Positions 6,683 through 12,044 of a stretch of DNA of 14,008 nucleotides are shown piece after piece. The translations under genes and the position numbers were made by a program. The DNA is from Methyloprofundus sp. (GTDB taxonomy: Bacteria > Pseudomonadota > Gammaproteobacteria > Methylococcales > Methylomonadaceae). How positions within the stretch are numbered: position 1 is the stretch's first letter; every line of letters starts with the position of its first letter. The notes under the pieces are model-generated. The model made no database searches, was not told where the DNA came from, and saw only the letters and a list, made by a program, of their open reading frames with translations. The DNA lies in NCBI GenBank assembly GCA_030636485.1, contig DAOVWV010000010.1:1-14008 (forward strand), in the 5' to 3' direction.

Positions 6683-7530
6683 ATCAGCAACAACTCATGC
6701 ACGCTTATGAATATGCCTGTGAAATAGAGCTACGTGCATTCAAGCCCGGTAATGTCAGTATTTACGCTGATGGGCATGATATGACGGTTGAGGATTTCCG
6801 GGTCAGCGCCCGGCAAAGTGCGGAACCTATAACAAATAGTCAGTATAGCCTGGGGGAAAGAATCTATTATGCAGTGAAGGCGACGCGGGAAGCGGTAGGC
6901 TGTAATACCAATTTAGGCATTATTTTATTATGTGCCCCATTAATAGTCGCCGCTGAAAATGTAAAACCCACAGATGAACTAAGGACGAAGTTAGCGGAGG
7001 TATTGGCCAATACCAGTGTAGAGGATGCCGAATGGGTTTTTCGTGCAATCGCATTGGCTGCACCTGGGGGGCTCGGTGAGTCAGAAACGCAGGATGTTGC
7101 CGAAAAGCCCGGTGTTACACTGACTCAGGCAATGGCACTGGCGCAGGAGAGAGATAGAATTGCACGGCAGTTTACAACAAATTATAAAGATGTTTTCGAA
7201 TTTCTGGTTTTAAGGTATAATATCTCTTTCAATCGGTGGGGTGATGCAGAATGGTCAGCAGTGGCAGTATATGCTGCGATGCTGGCAAAATATCCTGATA
7301 GCCATATCGAACGAAAATACGGTGATCTTTACACCAAAACGGTGATGGATAAGATGGCTGTAGTTGACAATAAATTATCTAAGATAGATAGGCCTGAATT
7401 GTTAATGGACTATCTACATAAAATAGATAAGGAATTCAAGTCTACTGGCATTAATCCGGGGACGACGGCCGACTTTACGGTAGTGACGGTTTTAGCGGTA
7501 ACGTTAGAGCAGTTATTGACTGTTGAATAG
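6676..7530 (+). CDS. CitG/MdcB-like (triphosphoribosyl-dephospho-CoA synthase family) protein, probable C1-cofactor biosynthesis
   Basis: The 284-residue product shows the CitG-family signatures: ELRAFKPGNVS (18-28), CNTNLGIILLCAPL (76-89), APGGLGESETQDV (129-141) and the terminal NPGTTADFTVVTVLA (260-274). CitG and MdcB make the triphosphoribosyl-dephospho-CoA precursor of citrate or malonate decarboxylase prosthetic groups. No citrate or malonate decarboxylase genes are near here. Members next to fae in methylotrophs are therefore better read as H4MPT/methanofuran-pathway proteins, perhaps handling a phosphoribosyl-type intermediate; that role is inference. The ATG overlaps the ATP-grasp stop by 7 bases with GATGGG upstream, and fae follows after 100 bases. 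Confidence 0.78.
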   Translation: MLNQQQLMHAYEYACEIELRAFKPGNVSIYADGHDMTVEDFRVSARQSAEPITNSQYSLGERIYYAVKATREAVGCNTNLGIILLCAPLIVAAENVKPTDELRTKLAEVLANTSVEDAEWVFRAIALAAPGGLGESETQDVAEKPGVTLTQAMALAQERDRIARQFTTNYKDVFEFLVLRYNISFNRWGDAEWSAVAVYAAMLAKYPDSHIERKYGDLYTKTVMDKMAVVDNKLSKIDRPELLMDYLHKIDKEFKSTGINPGTTADFTVVTVLAVTLEQLLTVE

Positions 7531-7572
7531 GCTGGATAGTACAGTATTGTCATCCATATAATTTAGCGGATA

Positions 7573-7599
7573 TTGACGGGTGTCAATTCCAGATATAGT
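7573..7599 (+). promoter_or_regulatory. Candidate promoter and dyad ahead of fae
   Basis: TTGACG (7573-7578) and TATAGT (7594-7599) could be a -35/-10 pair, though the 15-base spacing is short. TTGAC-GGGT-GTCAA (7573-7586) is also a small perfect dyad that could bind a regulator. A perfect TATAAT occurs at 7557-7562 but lacks a good -35. The 100-base gap and the strong terminator after fae suggest that fae has its own promoter. Confidence 0.35.
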
Positions 7600-7630
7600 T
7601 TTTTCTTTTTTTTCTAAGGGTAATAGTAGC

Positions 7631-8146
7631 ATGGCTAAAATTAACAACTTACGTGTTGGTGAATCTTTAAACGGTGACGGAAACGAAGTTGCGCACATTG
7701 ACTTAATGATTGGACCTCGTGGTTCAGCTGCAGAGTCTGCTTTCGCAAACTGCTTAACAAACAACAAAGACGGTTTCTCAAGCTTATTAGCTGTTGTTGC
7801 TCCTAACCTTATGGTTAAGCCTGCAACTGTTATGTTCAACAAAGTAACAATCAAAGGTTCTAAGCAAGCAGTTCAAATGTTTGGCCCAGCTCAACGTGGT
7901 GTTGCAATGGCTGTTGCTGATTGTGTTGAAGATGGAACTATCCCAGCTGATGAAGCTGATGATTTATTCATCTCTGTTGGTGTATTCATTCACTGGTTAG
8001 CAGAAGATGATACAGCGATTGAGAAAAACAACTACGATGCTGTTAAAGCATCTATCAAAAATGCTGTAGCTGGTACACCTACAGCTGCTGAAGTTGTTGC
8101 TCAAAAAGCGACTTCAGAGCATCCATTTGCTGCAAACAAAGTTTAA
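7631..8146 (+). CDS. fae: Formaldehyde-activating enzyme Fae
   Basis: Fae catalyses condensation of formaldehyde with tetrahydromethanopterin to methylene-H4MPT, the entry to H4MPT-linked formaldehyde oxidation in methylotrophs. The protein is 171 residues from ATG 7631, the usual length for stand-alone Fae. Recognisable segments are [20 protein letters not shown], with His22 as the catalytic histidine, [50 protein letters not shown] and [10 protein letters not shown]. An upstream in-frame ATG at 7580 is rejected: it adds a non-family sequence and would place the start inside the promoter region. AAGGG (7616-7620) serves the chosen ATG. Codon choice (AAC, TTC, CGT, GGT) is more biased than in neighbours, as expected of a very abundant protein. 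A strong terminator follows at 8170. Confidence 0.97.
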   Translation: MAKINNLRVGESLNGDGNEVAHIDLMIGPRGSAAESAFANCLTNNKDGFSSLLAVVAPNLMVKPATVMFNKVTIKGSKQAVQMFGPAQRGVAMAVADCVEDGTIPADEADDLFISVGVFIHWLAEDDTAIEKNNYDAVKASIKNAVAGTPTAAEVVAQKATSEHPFAANKV

Positions 8147-8169
8147 TCTTAAAGATTAAATCAAGTTTG

Positions 8170-8202
8170 AAAAAAGCCTCGGTTTATCCGGGGCTTTTTT
8201 TT
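8170..8202 (+). terminator. Rho-independent terminator of fae
   Basis: AAAAAAGCCTCGG (8170-8182) pairs fully with CCGGGGCTTTTTT (8188-8200), allowing one T-G wobble, around the loop TTTAT, and T8201-8202 continues the U-tract. It begins 23 bases after the fae stop and is a textbook intrinsic terminator. Confidence 0.93.
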
Positions 8203-8487
8203 GCCTGCTGTTTAGGAATGTACACGGAATAACTTCGGGTAACTAAATTTAGAATTTCAGTTTGTTGCATTTGAGTAAGAACTAAAGCAGGTAAAGTGGA
8301 AATGCCTATGGGAGAGATATGAGGGTTGCGAGGTCTCCCAGTCTTTCATAATCACCATACAATTTTTATTTGTGTTATATTTAAAATTTATTAAGGCTCA
8401 TGTGCTTTGTACATGCAATAGTATAGAATTCAAAAAACTGAGCTGTTGAGTGCCTTGTCATAAGGAGCGAGGGTTTAATGATGTCCG

Positions 8488-8643
8488 GTAACTTCTCATT
8501 ATCCACAGGCACCTGAACTCTGCAAAAGCCGTCATTCCTGCATGCCGTTAGCAGGAATCTATGTTCAACGTAGATTCCCGATAACAAACTTCGGGAATGA
8601 CGGTTTTTTCAGCTGCATTTACCCGTGAATAATGAGAAGTTAC
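8488..8643. mobile_element. MITE-like element with 15-bp perfect terminal inverted repeats and 7-bp flanking direct repeat
   Basis: GTAACTTCTCATTAT (8488-8502) is the exact reverse complement of 8629-8643. Allowing two mismatches, the inverted repeats extend to 22 bp (to 8509 and from 8622). ATGTCCG occurs directly before the left end (8481-8487) and one base after the right end (8645-8651), like a target-site duplication. The 156-base interior has no gene but holds a second palindrome (8529-8603). This combination fits a non-autonomous miniature inverted-repeat element. No transposase lies in the window, so the mobilising enzyme is unknown. One copy cannot prove mobility. Confidence 0.65.
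8529..8603. repeat. Nested palindromic repeat (CCGTCATTCC...GGAATGACGG)
   Basis: CCGTCATTCC (8529-8538) is the exact inverse of GGAATGACGG (8594-8603). Inside it GGAATCTA (8554-8561) is inverse to TAGATTCC (8571-8578), with GTT/AAC continuing the stem. The result is a long cruciform-capable structure followed by TTTTTT (8604-8609). GTCATTCC-type palindromes are frequent dispersed repeats in Proteobacteria, as I recall. Here one lies within, or makes up the core of, the 8488-8643 element. Confidence 0.7.
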
Positions 8644-8743
8644 AATGTCCGCAAGTATGACTCGGGTATTATTGAATTTTCGCTCCTTAAATTCGCATTG
8701 GTTTTTTTAGCCTTTCAATTGATAAGGGATAATTTTTTATACC

Positions 8744-10300
8744 ATGAAAAAACTACCCATTGGTTTACAAACCTTTCCCGAGCTGATCAACGAAAATTAC
8801 TATTACGTTGATAAAACTTCGCTCATAGCTCATATGCTTGAGACAGGGAAATATTATTTTCTCTCACGTCCGCGCCGTTTTGGTAAATCGCTATTAATTA
8901 GTACGTTAGCATCAGCATTTGCGGGTGAGGAAACATTATTTAAAGGTCTTTATTTAGAAAAAAACTGGGATTGGTCTAAGCAGTATCCTGTGATTCATAT
9001 TAGCTTTGGACGTGGGGTGATTGGTTCGATTGAATTGCTAAATAAAACTTTTGTATCTATTTTGAATGAAGTGGCAGAAAATTATGCTGTCTGCTTAATG
9101 GAAGATACCCCGTCTAATCGTTTTTCTGAATTAATCCGTGCTTTGCAACAATTAACAGGGCTGCCTGTTGTTATTCTTGTTGATGAATATGATAAGCCGA
9201 TTTTAGATAATATTGATAACGAGGAGCTCGCGCTGACTATTCGAGAAGCGCTTAAAGGCATTTATTCGGTTATTAAAGATAGTGATAAACATATTAAATT
9301 TGCTTTATTGACGGGCGTTAGCAAGTTTAGCAAAATCAGTTTATTTAGTGGTTTAAATAATTTAAAGGATATTACGCTTGATTCTGATTACGCAACTTTA
9401 TGTGGTTATACCGAGCAAGAAATCCAACAGGTATTTACTGATCGCTTAGAGGGTGTTGATTTTAAAGAGCTTGCCAGTTGGTACAATGGTTATAATTTTT
9501 TGGGTGAAAAAGTCTATAACCCTTTTGGCGTTTTGTTGTTTCTGGACAAAAAACAGTTTAAAAATTACTGGTTTGAAACAGGGAATCCATCATTCTTATT
9601 GAAGCTTATTCGTGAGCGTCAATACTCATTGCCTGATATGGAAAATATCATGCTTAGCGAGGCGGCCATGGGAAGTTTTGATATAGGCGAAATCAAGCTG
9701 GAAAGTCTGTTGTTTCAAACAGGATATTTAACGATAGACCGGGTTGAAAACCTGGCAGGCAATTTTTTTTATTATTTAACCTATCCGAACCGTGAAGTGA
9801 AAGCGAGTTTAAATTACTATTTATTAGAAAATTTAACTCATGCTAATTTAACGCAAGGAACGCAAAATCAGATGCAGATTTATAAAGCCTTGGCGGCAGC
9901 TAATTTAGAGGCTTTACAGCAAGCGTTGCGTGCAATTTTTGCCTCAATCCCCAATGATTGGTATCGAAAAAACCAGATTGCCAATTATGAAGGCTACTAT
10001 GCATCAATCGTATATAGTTGTTTTTGTGCTCTGGGTTTAACTGTGATTGCTGAAGACACTACGAATCTAGGGCGGATTGATTTAACGGTGATAGTCGATA
10101 ATAATGTTTTTATCATTGAATTTAAAGCAGTAACCCAGGCAGCTCAGCAAGGTACAGCTTTGGCACAGATTAAAGCGAAAAACTATCAACAAAAATATTT
10201 ATCAGCTGATAAATCGGTGTTTTTAATCGGTATGGAGTTTGATAAACAGCAGCGTAATCTATCTTTTTTTGAGTGGGAAAAATTCAGGTGTGTTGAATGA
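8744..10300 (+). CDS. AAA-ATPase-like protein with C-terminal PD-(D/E)XK nuclease domain
   Basis: The product is 518 residues. It is the widespread AAA-ATPase_like plus PDDEXK_9 family (Pfam PF09820/PF08011 type). The N-terminus IGLQTFPELINENYYYVDKT is the family hallmark. Walker A is RPRRFGKSL (42-50), Walker B VVILVDEYD (142-150), and a sensor-like LLTGVSKFS lies at 189-197. The C-terminal nuclease fold has Glu416 (EGYYAS), Asp446 (GRIDL) and Glu459-x-Lys461 (IIEFK), so catalytic residues look intact. Families like this are multi-copy, patchily distributed and of unknown role; mobile-element or defence-like functions are guesses. It stands alone, follows a repeat-rich gap, and AAGGGA lies 14 bases before the ATG, farther than usual. 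Confidence 0.9.
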   Translation: MKKLPIGLQTFPELINENYYYVDKTSLIAHMLETGKYYFLSRPRRFGKSLLISTLASAFAGEETLFKGLYLEKNWDWSKQYPVIHISFGRGVIGSIELLNKTFVSILNEVAENYAVCLMEDTPSNRFSELIRALQQLTGLPVVILVDEYDKPILDNIDNEELALTIREALKGIYSVIKDSDKHIKFALLTGVSKFSKISLFSGLNNLKDITLDSDYATLCGYTEQEIQQVFTDRLEGVDFKELASWYNGYNFLGEKVYNPFGVLLFLDKKQFKNYWFETGNPSFLLKLIRERQYSLPDMENIMLSEAAMGSFDIGEIKLESLLFQTGYLTIDRVENLAGNFFYYLTYPNREVKASLNYYLLENLTHANLTQGTQNQMQIYKALAAANLEALQQALRAIFASIPNDWYRKNQIANYEGYYASIVYSCFCALGLTVIAEDTTNLGRIDLTVIVDNNVFIIEFKAVTQAAQQGTALAQIKAKNYQQKYLSADKSVFLIGMEFDKQQRNLSFFEWEKFRCVE

Positions 10301-10305
10301 TTAAA

Positions 10306-10325
10306 TGCACAGGTTTTTTTGTGCA
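10306..10325. repeat. Small inverted repeat after the nuclease gene
   Basis: TGCACA (10306-10311) and TGTGCA (10320-10325) flank GGTTTTTT. The T-run lies in the loop rather than after the stem, so it is a poor intrinsic terminator. It may be a weak terminator or an operator near the start of the formyltransferase gene. Confidence 0.3.
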
Positions 10326-10363
10326 GACTAAGTATAAACAATGATTAATAAATTGGATAACAA

Positions 10364-10951
10364 ATGAAAATAAGTTTTTTGGCTTCACACGGGGGCAGCT
10401 CGGCAAAACATATTATCTCTGCCATTAAAGCGCAGACTTTAATGGGGTTTGAAATAGGTGTTTTAATTACCAATAATAAGACAACGGCTATTTACCCGTG
10501 GTGTGTTGAAAACGACATTGAAGTATTGCATATCAGTGCCAAGACCCATCCTGAAAATGAGGATCAGGCAATCAATGATGCCTTGCGCAGTGCAGGGACA
10601 GATATTGTTGTGTTATCCGGGTATATGAAAAAAATTGGTGCTCTGACCCTGGCAGAATTTAGTCATAAAATTCTCAATATTCATCCATCACTATTACCTA
10701 AACACGGGGGGCATAAGATGTATGGTGATTATGTTCATGCAGCGGTGTTGGCAGCGGGGGAGAGTGAGAGTGGGGCATCTGTACAGCTGATTAATGAGGT
10801 GTATGATGCTGGGCCAGTTTTACTCCAAAAAACAGTGCCGGTTTTGGCTGATGATACAGTGGCGAGTTTGGGAGAAAGAGTGCGCTCGGTGGAAGGTGAG
10901 CTATATATTAATGCGCTGAAAAAGTGGCAAGAAAATAACTTTGTGGTCTAA
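10364..10951 (+). CDS. PurN-like formyltransferase family protein, diverged substrate site
   Basis: The 195-residue protein has the formyltransferase fold of PurN. The catalytic set is kept: Asn105 and His107 in LNIHPSLLPKHGG, and Asp148 in EVYDAGPVLLQ. The folate-side segment VVLSGYMKKIG (82-92) and the end TVASLGERVRSVEGELY also fit. The N-terminal loop that grips the phosphate of glycinamide ribonucleotide in PurN (GNGSNLQ or GGxGTNLQ) is instead ASHGGSSAKHI (7-17), and the loop after the HPS motif (HGGHKMYGDYVHAAV) differs from the PurN KYKGLHTH type. It is probably a PurN paralogue acting on another acceptor, or using another formyl donor such as formyl-H4MPT; the latter is speculation. 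Only a weak GGAT lies before the ATG. Confidence 0.8.
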   Translation: MKISFLASHGGSSAKHIISAIKAQTLMGFEIGVLITNNKTTAIYPWCVENDIEVLHISAKTHPENEDQAINDALRSAGTDIVVLSGYMKKIGALTLAEFSHKILNIHPSLLPKHGGHKMYGDYVHAAVLAAGESESGASVQLINEVYDAGPVLLQKTVPVLADDTVASLGERVRSVEGELYINALKKWQENNFVV

Positions 10952-10955
10952 AACT

Positions 10956-11354
10956 ATGCAAGAAAAATCAAAAAACTATGCGCAAAGTGAAAGTACTGGA
11001 TCAGTGATTGCTTTAGGGAAAAGCAAGCGTTTAGCGGCGCTGCGCAAGTCGGTAGAAGTCGGTGTTGAGGCTCGGTTGCCTCAGCATAAGCCAGGTGCTA
11101 ATAAAAAAGACAATCAAGTAGTCATGGCTAGGATCGTCATTAGGGAAAGGGTCGCAGACATCAAAGCAACATATCCACAGGGCATGCAAAACAAGTTGTT
11201 TGCTTTGCGTTATGGTTCTGATGAAAAAATCAATCAGATGTCGCTGCAAAAATTATATATTTTATTGGGTATTAAGCAGAGATTGGCTAAAGAGATTGCG
11301 AATCTTGAGTTGCAGGATAAAAATATCAACTCTTTAAATATTGCTGGGGAGTAA
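10956..11354 (+). CDS. Unrecognised 132-residue hypothetical protein
   Basis: I do not recognise this protein. The ATG at 10956, 5 bases after the formyltransferase stop, is preferred. A TTG at 10941 would also be in frame but would overlap the previous gene and add only five residues. The first 55 residues are basic and probably disordered (KSKRLAALRKS, KPGANKKDN). The rest is mostly helical (ARIVIRERVADIKATYP, then MSLQKLYILLGIKQRLAKEIANLEL). There is no signal peptide or membrane segment. Tight spacing makes it a likely operon partner of the PurN-like gene. No good Shine-Dalgarno is visible, so translational coupling is likely. Confidence 0.65.
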   Translation: MQEKSKNYAQSESTGSVIALGKSKRLAALRKSVEVGVEARLPQHKPGANKKDNQVVMARIVIRERVADIKATYPQGMQNKLFALRYGSDEKINQMSLQKLYILLGIKQRLAKEIANLELQDKNINSLNIAGE

Positions 11355-11357
11355 AGG

Positions 11358-11403
11358 GGGTTAAGGTAATGACTACCATTAACAATGGGTTAAGGTAGTC
11401 ATT
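11358..11403. repeat. Overlapping hairpins with an 11-bp direct repeat
   Basis: GGGTTAAGGTA occurs at 11358-11368 and again at 11387-11397. Between them TACCaTTAAC (11374-11383) is complementary to either copy, so two mutually exclusive hairpins can form. The downstream one is longer: AATGACTACC (11368-11377) pairs perfectly with GGTAGTCATT (11394-11403), and TTAAC with GTTAA inside. It starts three bases after the stop of the 132-aa gene and precedes an intrinsic terminator. Confidence 0.6.
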
Positions 11404-11414
11404 GTGTCGCTATA

Positions 11415-11435
11415 GGAGGGTGTCCTCCCTTTTTT
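11415..11435 (+). terminator. Rho-independent terminator after the formyltransferase operon
   Basis: GGAGG (11415-11419) pairs with CCTCC (11424-11428) around GTGT, followed by C and TTTTTT. The stem is short but GC-rich and the T-run is clear on the plus strand. On the minus strand there is no T-run, so it does not serve the opposing small gene. Confidence 0.75.
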
Positions 11436-11465
11436 AAAACCAAACAATATTAAGCTTACAAAGGT

Positions 11466-11666
11466 TTATTCAAAAACGTTCCTTTGGGCTAATCTTTTTG
11501 CATTTGCAGCCTCATAGGCTGCTTGAGATGATTCAGTAGAAGCCCCTGATTGTAAATGTTCTGTTTCTCTGCCTTTCAATATAAAAACACCAATAATGGT
11601 AATAAGTATAATGCCACCGATATAAAGTGTTGAATTATCTTTTTCTTGCGCTTGTTCTTCAGCCAT
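11466..11666 (-). CDS. Small single-pass membrane protein (66 aa), unknown function
   Basis: I do not know a family for this protein. Residues 1-13 are acidic and hydrophilic, residues 14-30 (LYIGGIILITIIGVFIL) form one membrane helix, and residues 31-66 are a polar, Ala-rich tail predicted helical (SSQAAYEAANAKRLAQRN). The charge pattern (acidic N-terminus, KGR after the helix) favours N-out/C-in. It is supported as a real gene by a strong ribosome site GAGGAAAG (11671-11678, minus strand) 4 bases before the ATG, and by a near-consensus promoter 43 bases upstream. It is monocistronic between two plus-strand operons. Such proteins often associate with larger membrane complexes, but no partner is evident here. 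Confidence 0.75.
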   Translation of the reverse strand: MAEEQAQEKDNSTLYIGGIILITIIGVFILKGRETEHLQSGASTESSQAAYEAANAKRLAQRNVFE

Positions 11667-11708
11667 TTGACTTTCCTCGTTATTATTTTTATAAGTTAAG
11701 GCATATTT

Positions 11709-11737
11709 ATTATTGTTATTTGCCTAATGTGTGTCAA
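11709..11737 (-). promoter_or_regulatory. Near-consensus sigma-70 promoter of the small membrane-protein gene
   Basis: On the minus strand a perfect -35 TTGACA (11732-11737) is separated by exactly 17 bases from AATAAT (11709-11714), a five-of-six -10 match. This is the best promoter in the window by inspection. It predicts a start near 11702 and a leader of about 35 bases containing GAGGAAAG. The dyad at 11737-11751 abuts the -35 box. Confidence 0.7.
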
Positions 11738-11751
11738 TGAGTGGTACTCAT
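11737..11751. promoter_or_regulatory. Candidate operator dyad beside the -35 box
   Basis: ATGAGT-GGT-ACTCAT is a perfect inverted repeat touching the -35 element of the minus-strand promoter. A related pair (TACTCA...TGAGTA, 11963-11980) sits ahead of the transporter promoter, so one regulator could see both sides. This is inference from position and shared half-sites only. Confidence 0.35.
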
Positions 11752-11981
11752 AAACGACGGAGTAATTTAATCACGATGATTGTATCGTGTCAAAACAATT
11801 ATTTTTAAAAGGGAATTCTTGAGGTGCCTGACATTTCATATCTATTTGATTTTAAAGTATTATATGTTTTTTATTGCTTTAGGGGAATAAAGAATAGTCG
11901 ATTAATTTGAGGTGGAGAAAGCTATCGACTCGAAATAAGTTTGGCCGGAAGAGGGGGGATTCTACTCAGAGTAATGAGTAC

Positions 11982-12012
11982 TTGAATGGAAATGCATGTT
12001 GTCGTTTATAAT
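11982..12012 (+). promoter_or_regulatory. Candidate promoter of the Na/Pi-type transporter gene
   Basis: TTGAAT (11982-11987) and a perfect TATAAT (12007-12012) are 19 bases apart, at the upper end of the allowed spacing. The predicted start leaves a leader of about 25 bases before ATG 12045. The TACTCA/TGAGTA dyad ends just upstream of the -35. Confidence 0.45.
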
Positions 12013-12044
12013 CAAAGGGTGTTTTGCTGAGAGCTTAAAAAATT

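Larger units (their letters stand above)
8203..8743. other. 541-base gene-free region carrying a mobile-element-like repeat
   Basis: No convincing gene is seen. A minus-strand open frame across 8381-8587 is merely a read-through of the repeat element. Contents from the left: a perfect palindrome CTAAATTTAG (8243-8252); an inverted pair TGGGAGA (8309-8315) / TCTCCCA (8334-8340); the inverted-repeat element at 8488-8643; then an AT-rich leader with AAGGGA (8724-8729) before the nuclease gene. The stretch separates the conserved C1 genes from an accessory-looking gene and is a likely insertion zone. Confidence 0.65.
11667..12044. other. Divergent intergenic region with promoters and several dyads
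   Basis: These 378 bases lie between the small membrane-protein gene (minus) and the Na/Pi-type transporter gene (plus). Besides the two promoter candidates listed separately, there are four inverted repeats: ATGAGT-GGT-ACTCAT (11737-11751); CACGAT-GATTGT-ATCGTG (11772-11789); AGTCGAT (11896-11902) with ATCGACT (11924-11930); and TACTCA (11963-11968) with TGAGTA (11975-11980). No protein gene or known riboswitch was recognised. Confidence 0.6.

Noticed and set aside
7580..7630. Upstream in-frame ATG that would extend Fae by 17 residues
   Set aside because: The added sequence is foreign to Fae, the ATG has no ribosome site, and it lies in the presumed promoter; AAGGG serves ATG 7631.
8381..8587. 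Minus-strand 68-codon open frame
   Set aside because: It runs through the palindromic repeat and its cysteine-rich product matches nothing; no ribosome site is apparent.
8744..10300. Reading the AAA-ATPase/nuclease as a named anti-phage system
   Set aside because: It is a single gene with no partner gene, and the family has no established defence role that I can cite; only the domain architecture is supported.
10941..10955. TTG start for the 132-residue gene
   Set aside because: It overlaps the formyltransferase end and lacks a Shine-Dalgarno; the ATG at 10956 gives a normal tight operon junction.
11896..11990. Possible riboswitch ahead of the transporter gene (purine-rich, with an AGTCGAT/ATCGACT stem)
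   Set aside because: The consensus of c-di-GMP, SAM or other known classes is not met, and the candidate promoter lies downstream of it, so it would not be in the transcript.
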